From: a virus
IMG/VR virus record: IMGVR_UViG_3300031758_000512
Span: 1-25,658 of that record
Direction: 5' to 3' (one strand)
Length of the DNA stretch: 25,658 bases
Shown: one piece after another, positions 6,772 through 12,896 of the stretch
How the letters are laid out: every line of letters starts with the position of its first letter
Numbering within the stretch: position 1 is the stretch's first letter
Position numbers and translations under genes: made by a program
Notes under the pieces: generated by a model
Seen by the model: only the letters and a program-made list of their open reading frames with translations
What the model was told of the DNA's origin: nothing
The model's database searches: none

Positions 6772-6987
6772 ATGAACACACAAATACCACCAGACGAGCG
6801 CCGACAACTGGCAGAAAAAGTTGGCATCAATGAACAGTATCTTTACCAGTGCCTGACGGGCCGGCGAGAGATGTCAGCTTGGGAGGCTGTTCGGGTAGAG
6901 CAGCAGACTGAAGGCAGGGTTACTCGGCAGATGGTGTGCCAAGGGAGTTGGCAGTCCATTTGGCCTGAGTTGGTGGAGCAAACGTGA
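6772..6987 (+). CDS. Cro/YdaS-type helix-turn-helix regulator
   Basis: This 71-aa protein has a lambda-type helix-turn-helix: LAEKVGINEQYLYQCLTGRRE (about 13-33) is followed by the SAWEAVRVEQQTEG segment and a C-terminal WPEL, the pattern of the Cro/YdaS family. It is expected to bind as a dimer to the three operators just upstream and to repress one or both divergent promoters. No CI-type repressor is present in the window. No Shine-Dalgarno sequence precedes the ATG and the predicted transcript start is almost at the ATG, so translation may be leaderless. The stop overlaps the methyltransferase start. Confidence 0.8.
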   Translation: MNTQIPPDERRQLAEKVGINEQYLYQCLTGRREMSAWEAVRVEQQTEGRVTRQMVCQGSWQSIWPELVEQT

Positions 6988-7757
6988 ATGAGTTGGCTCT
7001 TTTCGCAGGCGCTGGTGGCGGAATACTTGGGGGGAAACTTCTCGGATGGCGAACAGTCTGTGCCGTCGAGTGGGAAGCCTATCCCGCAAGCGTACTGTGC
7101 GCCAGACAAAATGACGGCTTTCTCCCGCCTTTCCCGATTTGGGATGACGTATGCACCTTTGACGGCAAGCCGTGGAGAGGAATTGTTGACGTTATATCTG
7201 GCGGCTTTCCATGCACCGACATTAGTGCCGCAGGAAAAGGAGCCGGAATCGATGGAGAAGCCTCTGGAATGTGGCGAGAAATGGCGAGGATCATTTGTGA
7301 AGTTCAGCCTAGATTCGTGTTCGTGGAAAACTCACCAATGCTCACTTCTCGGGGACTTGGACGAGTTCTCGGAGACTTGGCCCAAATGGGGTTTGATGCT
7401 CGATGGGGAGTGTTGGGAGCAGCAGACGTTGGTGCAGTCCACCAAAGGGATCGCATTTGGATTGTCGCAGAGCTACCCCCCCCCTCGAAATGGCCTACAC
7501 CAACAGCAACAGATTGGAAAGCGGTTGGCAAATTGGAAACACTAAAACGGCAAGGAAACAATTTCGAGGCAGGAGGGCAAAATCGCCCTCAATATCACTA
7601 CTCACGCCTTATGAACATGAAAATGCCTGTAAGTGCGTCAGAGATGCTGATGTTGTGGCCTATCGAGTGGACAGACTTAAAGCCATTGGGAACGGACAAG
7701 TTCCAGCAGTGGCTGCAACAGCATGGAAATTACTCAGTGAAAGAATCTAATGACTAA
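6984..7757 (+). CDS. dcm: DNA cytosine-5 methyltransferase, C-terminus out of frame
   Basis: The N-terminal two thirds are a clear C5-methyltransferase: motif I FAGAGGG (7-13), motif IV GGFPC with catalytic Cys77, motif VI ENS (115-117) and motif VIII QRDRIW (154-159). Motif X is missing from this frame. It occurs in the -1 frame as KAIGNGQVPAVAATAW, ending in TAA at 7748-7750 in perfect TAATG overlap with the next gene. From the 9-C run at codons 165-167 onwards this frame instead encodes WPTPTATDWK ... WTDLKPL, which I take to be the tail of the overprinted protein. One extra C would restore a roughly 255-aa enzyme. The start is a GTG at 6984, five bases after GGAG. As written, activity is doubtful. 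Confidence 0.8.
   Translation: MNELALFAGAGGGILGGKLLGWRTVCAVEWEAYPASVLCARQNDGFLPPFPIWDDVCTFDGKPWRGIVDVISGGFPCTDISAAGKGAGIDGEASGMWREMARIICEVQPRFVFVENSPMLTSRGLGRVLGDLAQMGFDARWGVLGAADVGAVHQRDRIWIVAELPPPSKWPTPTATDWKAVGKLETLKRQGNNFEAGGQNRPQYHYSRLMNMKMPVSASEMLMLWPIEWTDLKPLGTDKFQQWLQQHGNYSVKESND
6988..7545 (+). CDS. Overprinted reading frame inside dcm (MSWLFSQALV family), broken at poly-C
   Basis: An ATG at 6988, nine bases after the same GGAG used by dcm, opens a 185-codon +1 frame starting MSWLFSQALVAEYLGGNFSD. Later come SRFGMTYAPLT, CSWKTHQCSLLGDL and FSETWPKWGLMLDGECWEQQT, which I recall (unverified) from phage hypothetical proteins that continue with WPTPTATDWK and end near WTDLKPL-x-TDKFQ. 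Here that continuation lies in the dcm frame, after the 9-C run. With one added C this frame would run to 7757 and give about 256 aa. A run this long with family-like Trp/Cys-rich motifs is unlikely to be chance, but expression is unproven. No enzymatic motif is recognised. Confidence 0.5.
   Translation: MSWLFSQALVAEYLGGNFSDGEQSVPSSGKPIPQAYCAPDKMTAFSRLSRFGMTYAPLTASRGEELLTLYLAAFHAPTLVPQEKEPESMEKPLECGEKWRGSFVKFSLDSCSWKTHQCSLLGDLDEFSETWPKWGLMLDGECWEQQTLVQSTKGIAFGLSQSYPPPRNGLHQQQQIGKRLANWKH
7476..7484 (+). other. 9-C homopolymer at the frame break of dcm
   Basis: Nine consecutive C bases code for Pro165-167 of the annotated dcm frame. Both overlapping reading frames change register exactly here by the same -1 step. 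One added base would correct both. Confidence 0.8.
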
Positions 7758-9795
7758 CCTAACAACAATATTCCCCAACGGCTTTGCGGCAGCCACAGAA
7801 AGCCAAGACTTGATCAACCCTGAAGAGGGGTTCAGGAAGCACTGTGAGGCAAGTGGCCTGCTGATCAAGGAGATCATTGCTGATGGTGAGATTCACCGTG
7901 TGGCGCATGTTTCGTCCAAGAAGGGTGCATTGGACGGTTGGTACATCTTGCACTCCAGTGGCAAAGTGCCAGTTGGCATTGCGGGGTGCTGGAAAGAGCC
8001 AGTGTTTGAATCCAAATGGATAGCAGACACAGGCCGCGCCATGTCGTTTACTGAGCGCTTTGAGCATGACAAGTGGATCGCTGAAGTCAAGGCCAAGAAA
8101 GAAGCTGACAGGCTGGCTTCGCAGGCGGTGGCTGCCGAACGTGCAGAGGATGAGGTGGGCACATACGCAGATGCAAGTGATGATCATCCCTACCTTGTGA
8201 GGAAGCACGTTGGGGCGCATGGTATCAAGATTGATCGTGCAGGCAGGCTGGTTGTGCCAGTGATCAATCAGGCAGGGGAGATATTGAGTTACCAGACCAT
8301 TGATGCAGATGGCAACAAAAGGTTCTTGAAGGGTGGCAAGATTGAGGGTGGGTTCTACGAGTTGCGCGGGAACCGGAAGATTGTTTTCGTTGGTGAAGGG
8401 TTTGCGACCTGTGCTTCGATCCATGAGGCGACGGGATATACAGTCCTTGTGGCTTTTGATTGTGGGAACTTGGCCAAGGTAGCCAAGAGCGCCAAGGAGA
8501 TGTTCTTAGGCTCGAAGATCATCATCGGTGCGGATAATGATCAGTTCACGGAGGGCAACCCTGGTGTCACTAAGGGCCGTGCGGCGGCTGCTTTGGTGTT
8601 TGGTGAGATTGTGTACCCATCATTTGGTGAGTCTGACATGGTGGATAACAAACCAACAGATTTTAACGACCTGCACTGCTTGCAAGGCTTGGATGCGGTC
8701 AAAGAGCAGATCGAGCGCGTGGCTGGCCCAATGCGGGACAAACTGGCGTTTGAGTTCTCCAGAATAGATAGCTTGGAACTTAGCCAAATCAACTGGATTG
8801 TGGATGACTACATTGAGAGTGACTCGCTGGCGCAGGTGTTTGGTGACCCAGGCGGTGGTAAGTCGTTTGTCTCCATCGACATTGCCTGCTGTGTGGCCAC
8901 CGGACGTGCTTGGCATGGCCATGAGGTTAAGCAAGGCTCGGTGTTCTACATTGCTGGCGAAGGGCATAACGGGTTGGCAAGAAGGTTCAAGGCATGGCAG
9001 TTGGGCAATGGGCAGACCTTGGATGGGGCGCCACTGTACAAGAGCCATAGGGCAGCGCAGTTGTACGACGCAACAGAGGCGGCAGTGGTGGCTGAGAGCA
9101 TCAAAGAGTTGTCAGCGCAGGCTGGCACAACTCCAAGTTTGATTATTATTGATACTTTGGCAAGAAACCACGGCGGTGATGAGAACTCCACCCAAGACAT
9201 GAATGCGTTTATTCAGCACCTTGATACCTACTTGCGCCAACCTTGGAAATGTTGTGTCTTGGTGGTTCACCACTCCGGTGTGGCTGACAAGGATAGAAGT
9301 CGGGGATCAACGGCCTTGAAGGGCGCACTGGATGCGGAGTATCGCTGCCAGTTGGACAGTGGAACTAAAACCATAGCGTTTGAATCCAAAAAGATGAAGG
9401 ATGCAGAGATGCCTGCGCCCAAAAACTTTCAGATCACTCAGGTTGATTTGCCTATCCAAGACAAGAATGGAGCGCCAGTCAAGGGTGCATACCTGACGGC
9501 GGTGGACATCTCGGGCCTGATGGGTAACATCCAAAAGCGTGCTGTGTTATCGGGTAACCAAAAGATAGCTTTAAATTCTTTGGTGTCTATTGAAGCCAAA
9601 AGAACAGCTGATGGGATTCAAGGCTTTGCGGCTATGGTTGACTACGATGAATGGCGGGAAAGCGCCAAAAGCCATGGCTTAAATTCACGCCGGTTTAAGG
9701 AATGTTTGGACGCATTGACTAAGAAATCCATGGTTTTGGAGAATGCTGGCATGTACCGAACTGTACCGAAAACAGAGCCAAATGAGGTTGTATGA
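7750..9795 (+). CDS. TOPRIM primase / RepA-like replicative helicase
   Basis: This 681-aa replication protein combines a DNA primase TOPRIM domain (VGEGFAT with Glu216, ADND at 261-264) with a RecA-fold RepA/AAA_25 helicase domain. The latter has Walker A GDPGGGKS (365-372), Walker B LIIIDT (464-469, Asp468) and VVHHSG (505-510). The N-terminal 120 residues are less conserved, and a charged helix (about 105-137) leads into TOPRIM. It probably primes and unwinds at the phage origin. The last codons (MYRTVPKT) are themselves made of the first two GTACCGAA iterons, so the origin repeats begin inside the gene. The ATG at 7750 forms TAATG with the -1-frame stop of dcm. Confidence 0.85.
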   Translation: MTNLTTIFPNGFAAATESQDLINPEEGFRKHCEASGLLIKEIIADGEIHRVAHVSSKKGALDGWYILHSSGKVPVGIAGCWKEPVFESKWIADTGRAMSFTERFEHDKWIAEVKAKKEADRLASQAVAAERAEDEVGTYADASDDHPYLVRKHVGAHGIKIDRAGRLVVPVINQAGEILSYQTIDADGNKRFLKGGKIEGGFYELRGNRKIVFVGEGFATCASIHEATGYTVLVAFDCGNLAKVAKSAKEMFLGSKIIIGADNDQFTEGNPGVTKGRAAAALVFGEIVYPSFGESDMVDNKPTDFNDLHCLQGLDAVKEQIERVAGPMRDKLAFEFSRIDSLELSQINWIVDDYIESDSLAQVFGDPGGGKSFVSIDIACCVATGRAWHGHEVKQGSVFYIAGEGHNGLARRFKAWQLGNGQTLDGAPLYKSHRAAQLYDATEAAVVAESIKELSAQAGTTPSLIIIDTLARNHGGDENSTQDMNAFIQHLDTYLRQPWKCCVLVVHHSGVADKDRSRGSTALKGALDAEYRCQLDSGTKTIAFESKKMKDAEMPAPKNFQITQVDLPIQDKNGAPVKGAYLTAVDISGLMGNIQKRAVLSGNQKIALNSLVSIEAKRTADGIQGFAAMVDYDEWRESAKSHGLNSRRFKECLDALTKKSMVLENAGMYRTVPKTEPNEVV

Positions 9796-10041
9796 AACAA
9801 AGTTACCATGGACTTGTACCGAAATGTACCGAAATGGTAATTTTGTTACAATCAAAAAGTACCGAACTGTACCGAAATGTACCGAGTTCGGTACATCGGT
9901 ACATGGCAAATGTACCGAACCGTGTACCGAAATGTACCGAAACGTACCGAAATGTACCGAATGACCCCACCTCTGGTGTACCGAAACGTACCGAAAGGGT
10001 ATATAACCCTTTCGGGTTCGGTACATAAAGGGGTTCGGTAC
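9753..10041. repeat. GTACCGAA iteron array, candidate replication origin
   Basis: Thirteen perfect direct copies start at 9753, 9763, 9816, 9826, 9859, 9869, 9912, 9924, 9934, 9944, 9954, 9978 and 9988. Three perfect inverted copies (TTCGGTAC) start at 9887, 10017 and 10034. Near copies lie at 9879 and 9895. Within clusters the spacing is almost always 10 bp, one helical turn, so a protein would contact one face of the DNA. The array begins in the 3' end of the primase/helicase gene and fills most of the roughly 290-bp gap before the RusA-like gene. This looks like Rep-binding iterons; a transcriptional operator array is the alternative. Confidence 0.8.
9991..10015. repeat. Perfect 10-bp palindrome with AT loop
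   Basis: CCGAAAGGGT, loop ATATA, ACCCTTTCGG. It overlaps the last direct iteron. No T-run follows, so it may be a cruciform or melting element rather than a terminator. Confidence 0.65.
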
Positions 10042-10086
10042 ATCCGTACTTTGGGCAGGGTGTTTTGATGAGATTGGAGTTATGGT

Positions 10087-10434
10087 TTGATTGAAATCAG
10101 AATGAACATGAAAATTGTCAGTGTGGCGAACATGAGACTGCATTGGGCGGCGAAGGCCAAGCTGGTCAAGGATCAGAGAACGAGGACTCGGATGAGCTTG
10201 GCTGCTGTGTCCCAATCTTCTGGTTTGGAGATGCTTCCGGTTACTGTGGTTTTGACCAGAGTTGCTCCAAGGAAGTTGGATGGGGATAATTTGCAGTCTG
10301 GGTTTAAGGCGGTCAGAGACGGTGTGGCTGATTGGCTTGGCGTGGACGATGGCAATGGATTGATTGATTGGCAGTATGTTCAGAGGTCAGGCAAGGCAGG
10401 CGAGTATGCGGTTGAGATTGAGGTGATAAGATGA
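10087..10434 (+). CDS. RusA-like Holliday junction resolvase
   Basis: This 115-aa protein matches the RusA-like endonuclease outline: a KLDGDNLQSGFKAVRDGVADWLGVDDG core (about 63-89) with the acidic residues and lysine expected of the metal-binding active site, then the DWQYVQ strand. It would cut branched replication or recombination intermediates made by the Sak4/SSB system. I accept the TTG at 10087 because GGAG lies seven bases upstream; an ATG five codons later (10102) lacks a site. The gene follows the iteron array, and its stop overlaps the next small frame (ATGA). Confidence 0.75.
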   Translation: MIEIRMNMKIVSVANMRLHWAAKAKLVKDQRTRTRMSLAAVSQSSGLEMLPVTVVLTRVAPRKLDGDNLQSGFKAVRDGVADWLGVDDGNGLIDWQYVQRSGKAGEYAVEIEVIR

Positions 10435-10532
10435 GTGTGCGCGCAGTTGCCATTGATTGTTGCGCTCTCGGGGAAAGCGCCTTGCGGCGTGAGTACCCAT
10501 TTTTTTGGGGGTTGTTTTATGCCAGTTGGTAG
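10431..10532 (+). CDS. Possible 33-aa peptide after rusA
   Basis: An ATG overlapping the RusA stop (ATGA) opens a 33-codon frame that ends in TAG at 10530-10532 and overlaps the next gene by 14 bases. It starts MSVRAVAIDC and ends in an aromatic-rich FFWGLFYASW stretch. Coupling geometry is the only support; it may simply be a spacer. Confidence 0.3.
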   Translation: MSVRAVAIDCCALGESALRREYPFFWGLFYASW

Positions 10533-10779
10533 ACCAGCTAATCCAAAGTCAAAATACTTTCAACGCATCCTAAAGCCCGCAGAGAAAAAGATTTTGGTTC
10601 ATGCAGGCCGTGGCGATATGTCGGCTGGCTTTCATCATTTGCTTGAAGTTTATTCATTTTTATGGATGCAAGGCTTTAGACCGCATAAGAGCCTCGATTG
10701 CATAAAGGTAGGCAATGGTACGGACGAATGGTTTGAGAGCGATACAGAGGGTTTTGATGCGTTTGAAGGGCATTCCTGA
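10519..10779 (+). CDS. Small basic phage protein with GRP motif (86 aa)
   Basis: From the ATG at 10519 the protein begins MPVGRPANPKSKYFQR, a basic N-terminus with an AT-hook-like GRP, followed by a helical region (LKPAEKKILVHAG ... FHHLLEVYSFLWMQGF) and an acidic C-terminus. It may bind DNA, but no family is certain. A G-rich stretch seven bases upstream is a weak ribosome site. An upstream in-frame start at 10435 would add 28 residues with no coding character. It is the last gene before the structured non-coding region. Confidence 0.55.
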   Translation: MPVGRPANPKSKYFQRILKPAEKKILVHAGRGDMSAGFHHLLEVYSFLWMQGFRPHKSLDCIKVGNGTDEWFESDTEGFDAFEGHS

Positions 10780-10831
10780 ACTGGCTGGATGGTTTGGGCG
10801 TTCCTCACAAATTTTCGGTACACAAAAGTGT

Positions 10832-10872
10832 ATACAGTTTGGTATGCAGTTCTGAATACAGTTTGGTATGCA
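10832..10872. repeat. Direct repeat ATACAGTTTGGTATGCA (two copies)
   Basis: Two perfect 17-bp copies at 10832-10848 and 10856-10872, phased 24 bp apart. They lie just after the isolated inverted iteron and before the DnaA boxes; a protein-binding site is likely. Confidence 0.7.
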
Positions 10873-10942
10873 AGTCCCCCCGAAATGCACCCACCGCCTC
10901 TTTCCCTTTTTTCTCCCGACCAGTTTCCCCGATCCGACCCAG

Positions 10943-11031
10943 TTATCCACAAGGGTCTTGTTCAACTTGTCCACAGTTTCCTGTGGACAACTTGACGAGT
11001 ACAAACAAAGTATTCAAATATCTGTGGATAT
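10943..11031. other. Cluster of DnaA-type boxes
   Basis: A perfect TTATCCACA lies at 10943-10951, TTGTCCACA at 10967-10975, its reverse complement at 10982-10990, and TGTGGATAT at 11023-11031. The two middle boxes form a perfect 10-bp inverted repeat with a 4-base TTTC loop. The flank is AT-rich. Host DnaA binding is expected from the consensus; origin function is inferred. Confidence 0.65.
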
Positions 11032-11070
11032 CTATAAGTCAACTTAACATAATGGAGGTTGTATAAAGTA

Positions 11071-11102
11071 AAATCGGGAAAACCCTTGGTTTTGGTCGAT
11101 TT
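11071..11102 (+). other. Two-part hairpin upstream of the terminase genes
   Basis: The outer arms AAATCG/CGATTT and inner arms AAAACC/GGTTTT pair around a CTT loop with a small internal loop. No T-run follows. It could act in the late mRNA leader or as a packaging signal. Confidence 0.4.
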
Positions 11103-11106
11103 GCAT

Positions 11107-11158
11107 GGGGGGGGAGGGGGTGGTCGGTCGCCAGTGAAATTGGTGGTGCCCCACCCCC
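11107..11158. other. G8 run and GC hairpin upstream of terS
   Basis: Eight Gs (11107-11114), an A and five Gs are followed by an arm GGGGGTGG (11116-11123) that can pair with CCACCCCC (11151-11158) across a 27-base loop. A role in packaging recognition or leader structure is only a guess. Confidence 0.4.
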
Positions 11159-11215
11159 ACCGAAAAAGCAAAATGGACTAGAATCCATCAAACCCAGCTT
11201 CCCGAAAGGAAAAAA

Positions 11216-11644
11216 GTGGAATTCACCCCTGCAACCGAAGAAACGCAACAAACGCAACAAACCCCGACACCCCCTGCAAAGAAGAAGGGTGGCAGACCCA
11301 AGGGTTCGCTCAAGATGACCATTCAGCGTTATGCGAACAACCCGCCCAAGGTTCTGCCCAAGACAGACCACCAGCGCCTCAAAGAACTCAAGGAGTTAAT
11401 GATCCGGTCTGGCGGCAAGGATGTGGCGCAGAAGGTGATTGAGATTGCGTTAAATGATGACCACCCAGGCCAGATGGCCGCGCTCAAGATGTGCATTGAC
11501 CGCACACTGCCAATCAGTATGTTTGAGAAAGACAAGAGCCAACGAAGCGCAGTCACGATCAACATCACTGGTTTAGGCGAAACCCCAACCATCATCGAGG
11601 CAGACCCCAGTGGCCCAGAAGACGTAGAGGCAAAGTATGGCTGA
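11216..11644 (+). CDS. Putative terminase small subunit
   Basis: This 142-aa protein lies directly upstream of the large terminase and overlaps it by 8 bases, the usual place for the DNA-recognition subunit. The N-terminus is Thr/Gln/Pro-rich and then carries KKKGGRPKGS (about 23-32), an AT-hook-like DNA-binding motif. A helical middle follows (LKELKELMIRSGG ... AQKVIEIALND ... AALKMCIDRTLP), and the C-terminus is acidic. The start is a GTG at 11216, five bases after AAGGA. The assignment rests on position and composition more than on sequence motifs. Confidence 0.65.
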   Translation: MEFTPATEETQQTQQTPTPPAKKKGGRPKGSLKMTIQRYANNPPKVLPKTDHQRLKELKELMIRSGGKDVAQKVIEIALNDDHPGQMAALKMCIDRTLPISMFEKDKSQRSAVTINITGLGETPTIIEADPSGPEDVEAKYG

Positions 11645-12896
11645 TTTGAACTTTAGTCTCCTTCCTTGGCAACAAGAGGTATTTAAAGACCAGACGAGGT
11701 TCAAGGTGGTGGCTGCAGGTCGTCGCTGTGGTAAGAGTCGTATGGCGGCAGTAACGCTTCTTATAGAGGGTTTAAAGTGTCCTCAAGGCTCTGCTGTGCT
11801 TTATGTAAGCCCTACTATGGGTCAATCAAGGCAAATCATTTGGGACTTGTTGTTAGACCTTGGTAGAGAAGTTATCCAGAATAGCCACGTAAACAACTTA
11901 GACATTACTCTGATAAACGGGGCAAGAATCTATGTTCGTGGTGCTGATAGACCAGATACCCTTCGTGGTGTTAGTCTTACTTATGCCGTACTTGACGAGG
12001 TTGCTGACATCAAACCAGAGGCGTGGGAACAAGTTATACGGGCTTCTTTGTCTGATAAGAAGGGTAGAGCCTTGTTCATCGGTACTCCAAAGGGTAGAAA
12101 CTGGTTCTACGATACCTTTAAGCTCGGAGAAGAAGGCACTGATCCAGACTGGAAGTCTTGGCACTTTACAACCCAAGATAACCCCTTGATCGACCCTACA
12201 GAGATAGAAAGCGCTAAGAAGACCCTGAGTACCTTTGCTTTTAAACAAGAGTACATGGCGAGTTTCTCCAATGCGGGAAGTGACGTTTTCAAGGAAGAAT
12301 GGATTAAGTATGGGGAAGAGCCTCAACATGGGAGCTACTTCATAGCAATTGACTTAGCGGGATTTGAAGAGGTTGCCAAACAAGCGGGTAATGCTAAGAA
12401 GCGGTTGGATGAGTCTGCTATCTGTGTGGTTAAGGTTACTGAGGATGGTAAGTGGTTTGTCAAAGAGATAATCCACGGGAGGTGGGATATACGGCAGACT
12501 GCGGCTAATATCTTGTTGGCAATAAGAGATTACAGACCGATTTCCGTTGGGATTGAGAGGGGTGCGCTAAAGAACGCTGTTTTGCCCTATTTGAGCGACC
12601 TAATGAGAAAGAACAACGTGTATGCTCATATTGAAGATTTAACGCATGGAAACAGAAAAAAAGCGGATAGAATCATTTGGTCATTGCAAGGACGCTTTGA
12701 ACATGGCAGAATTATCCTTAATAAGGATGAAGATTGGGATGAATTTGTTGACCAACTTCTGCTTTTTCCTGCACAGGGAGTTCATGACGACCTTCCTGAT
12801 GCGCTTAGTTATATCGACCAGATCGCCGTCACTTCCTATTTTGAAGAGGACGATACCGATGAGTGGGAACCTGTAGACATAATATCGGGGGTGTGA
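11637..12896 (+). CDS. Terminase large subunit
   Basis: This 419-aa protein is the DNA-packaging motor and headful/cos nuclease. The ATPase domain has Walker A AAGRRCGKS (26-34), Walker B AVLDE (Asp120, Glu121) and the coupling motif GTPKG (149-153). The RNase H-like nuclease domain shows AIDLAG (Asp239), VGIERG (Glu307) and HDDLPDAL (383-390, Asp388). It uses ATP to translocate DNA into the prohead through the portal encoded next. The ATG overlaps the small subunit gene, and its TGA overlaps the portal start. Length is normal for a compact podoviral terminase. Confidence 0.92.
   Translation: MADLNFSLLPWQQEVFKDQTRFKVVAAGRRCGKSRMAAVTLLIEGLKCPQGSAVLYVSPTMGQSRQIIWDLLLDLGREVIQNSHVNNLDITLINGARIYVRGADRPDTLRGVSLTYAVLDEVADIKPEAWEQVIRASLSDKKGRALFIGTPKGRNWFYDTFKLGEEGTDPDWKSWHFTTQDNPLIDPTEIESAKKTLSTFAFKQEYMASFSNAGSDVFKEEWIKYGEEPQHGSYFIAIDLAGFEEVAKQAGNAKKRLDESAICVVKVTEDGKWFVKEIIHGRWDIRQTAANILLAIRDYRPISVGIERGALKNAVLPYLSDLMRKNNVYAHIEDLTHGNRKKADRIIWSLQGRFEHGRIILNKDEDWDEFVDQLLLFPAQGVHDDLPDALSYIDQIAVTSYFEEDDTDEWEPVDIISGV

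Larger units (their letters stand above)
10780..11215. other. Non-coding region between early and late genes
   Basis: No convincing gene is present in this 436-bp stretch on either strand. It holds an isolated inverted iteron (10814-10821), a direct repeat, a cluster of DnaA-type boxes, two hairpins and a G8 run, each listed separately. It separates the replication genes from the packaging and virion genes. A weak promoter-like TATAAA at 11062-11067 could start late transcription but lacks a good -35. Confidence 0.6.

Noticed and set aside
7676-7682. Programmed -1 frameshift at C-TTA-AAG joining WTDLK to AIGNGQVP
   Set aside because: The splice would rescue motif X, but it leaves the overprinted frame unexplained and the heptamer is not a standard slippery site. 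One indel in the C-run explains both frames and the segment just after it (MAYTNSNRL).
7759-8424. 221-codon antisense frame over the primase gene
   Set aside because: It is antisense to a strongly supported TOPRIM protein, with no ribosome site or recognisable motif.
9753-10041. CRISPR array
   Set aside because: Repeats are 8-10 bp with irregular gaps and no uniform 30-bp spacers; no cas genes apart from a Cas4-like phage nuclease in a recombination module.
9685-10215. Long open frames in several frames over the repeat array (Tyr/Arg/Val/Pro repeats)
   Set aside because: They are translations of the 10-bp GTACCGAA repeats. They have no start context, and equal repeats appear in multiple frames and on both strands.
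10650-11004. Minus-strand frames of about 100-114 codons with Cys/Ile/Pro repeats
   Set aside because: They arise from the 17-bp direct repeat and the DnaA boxes, overlap the 10519 gene and lack start signals.
11039-11067. Late promoter with TATAAA -10
   Set aside because: The -35 (TCAACT) is poor; kept only as a remark under the non-coding region.
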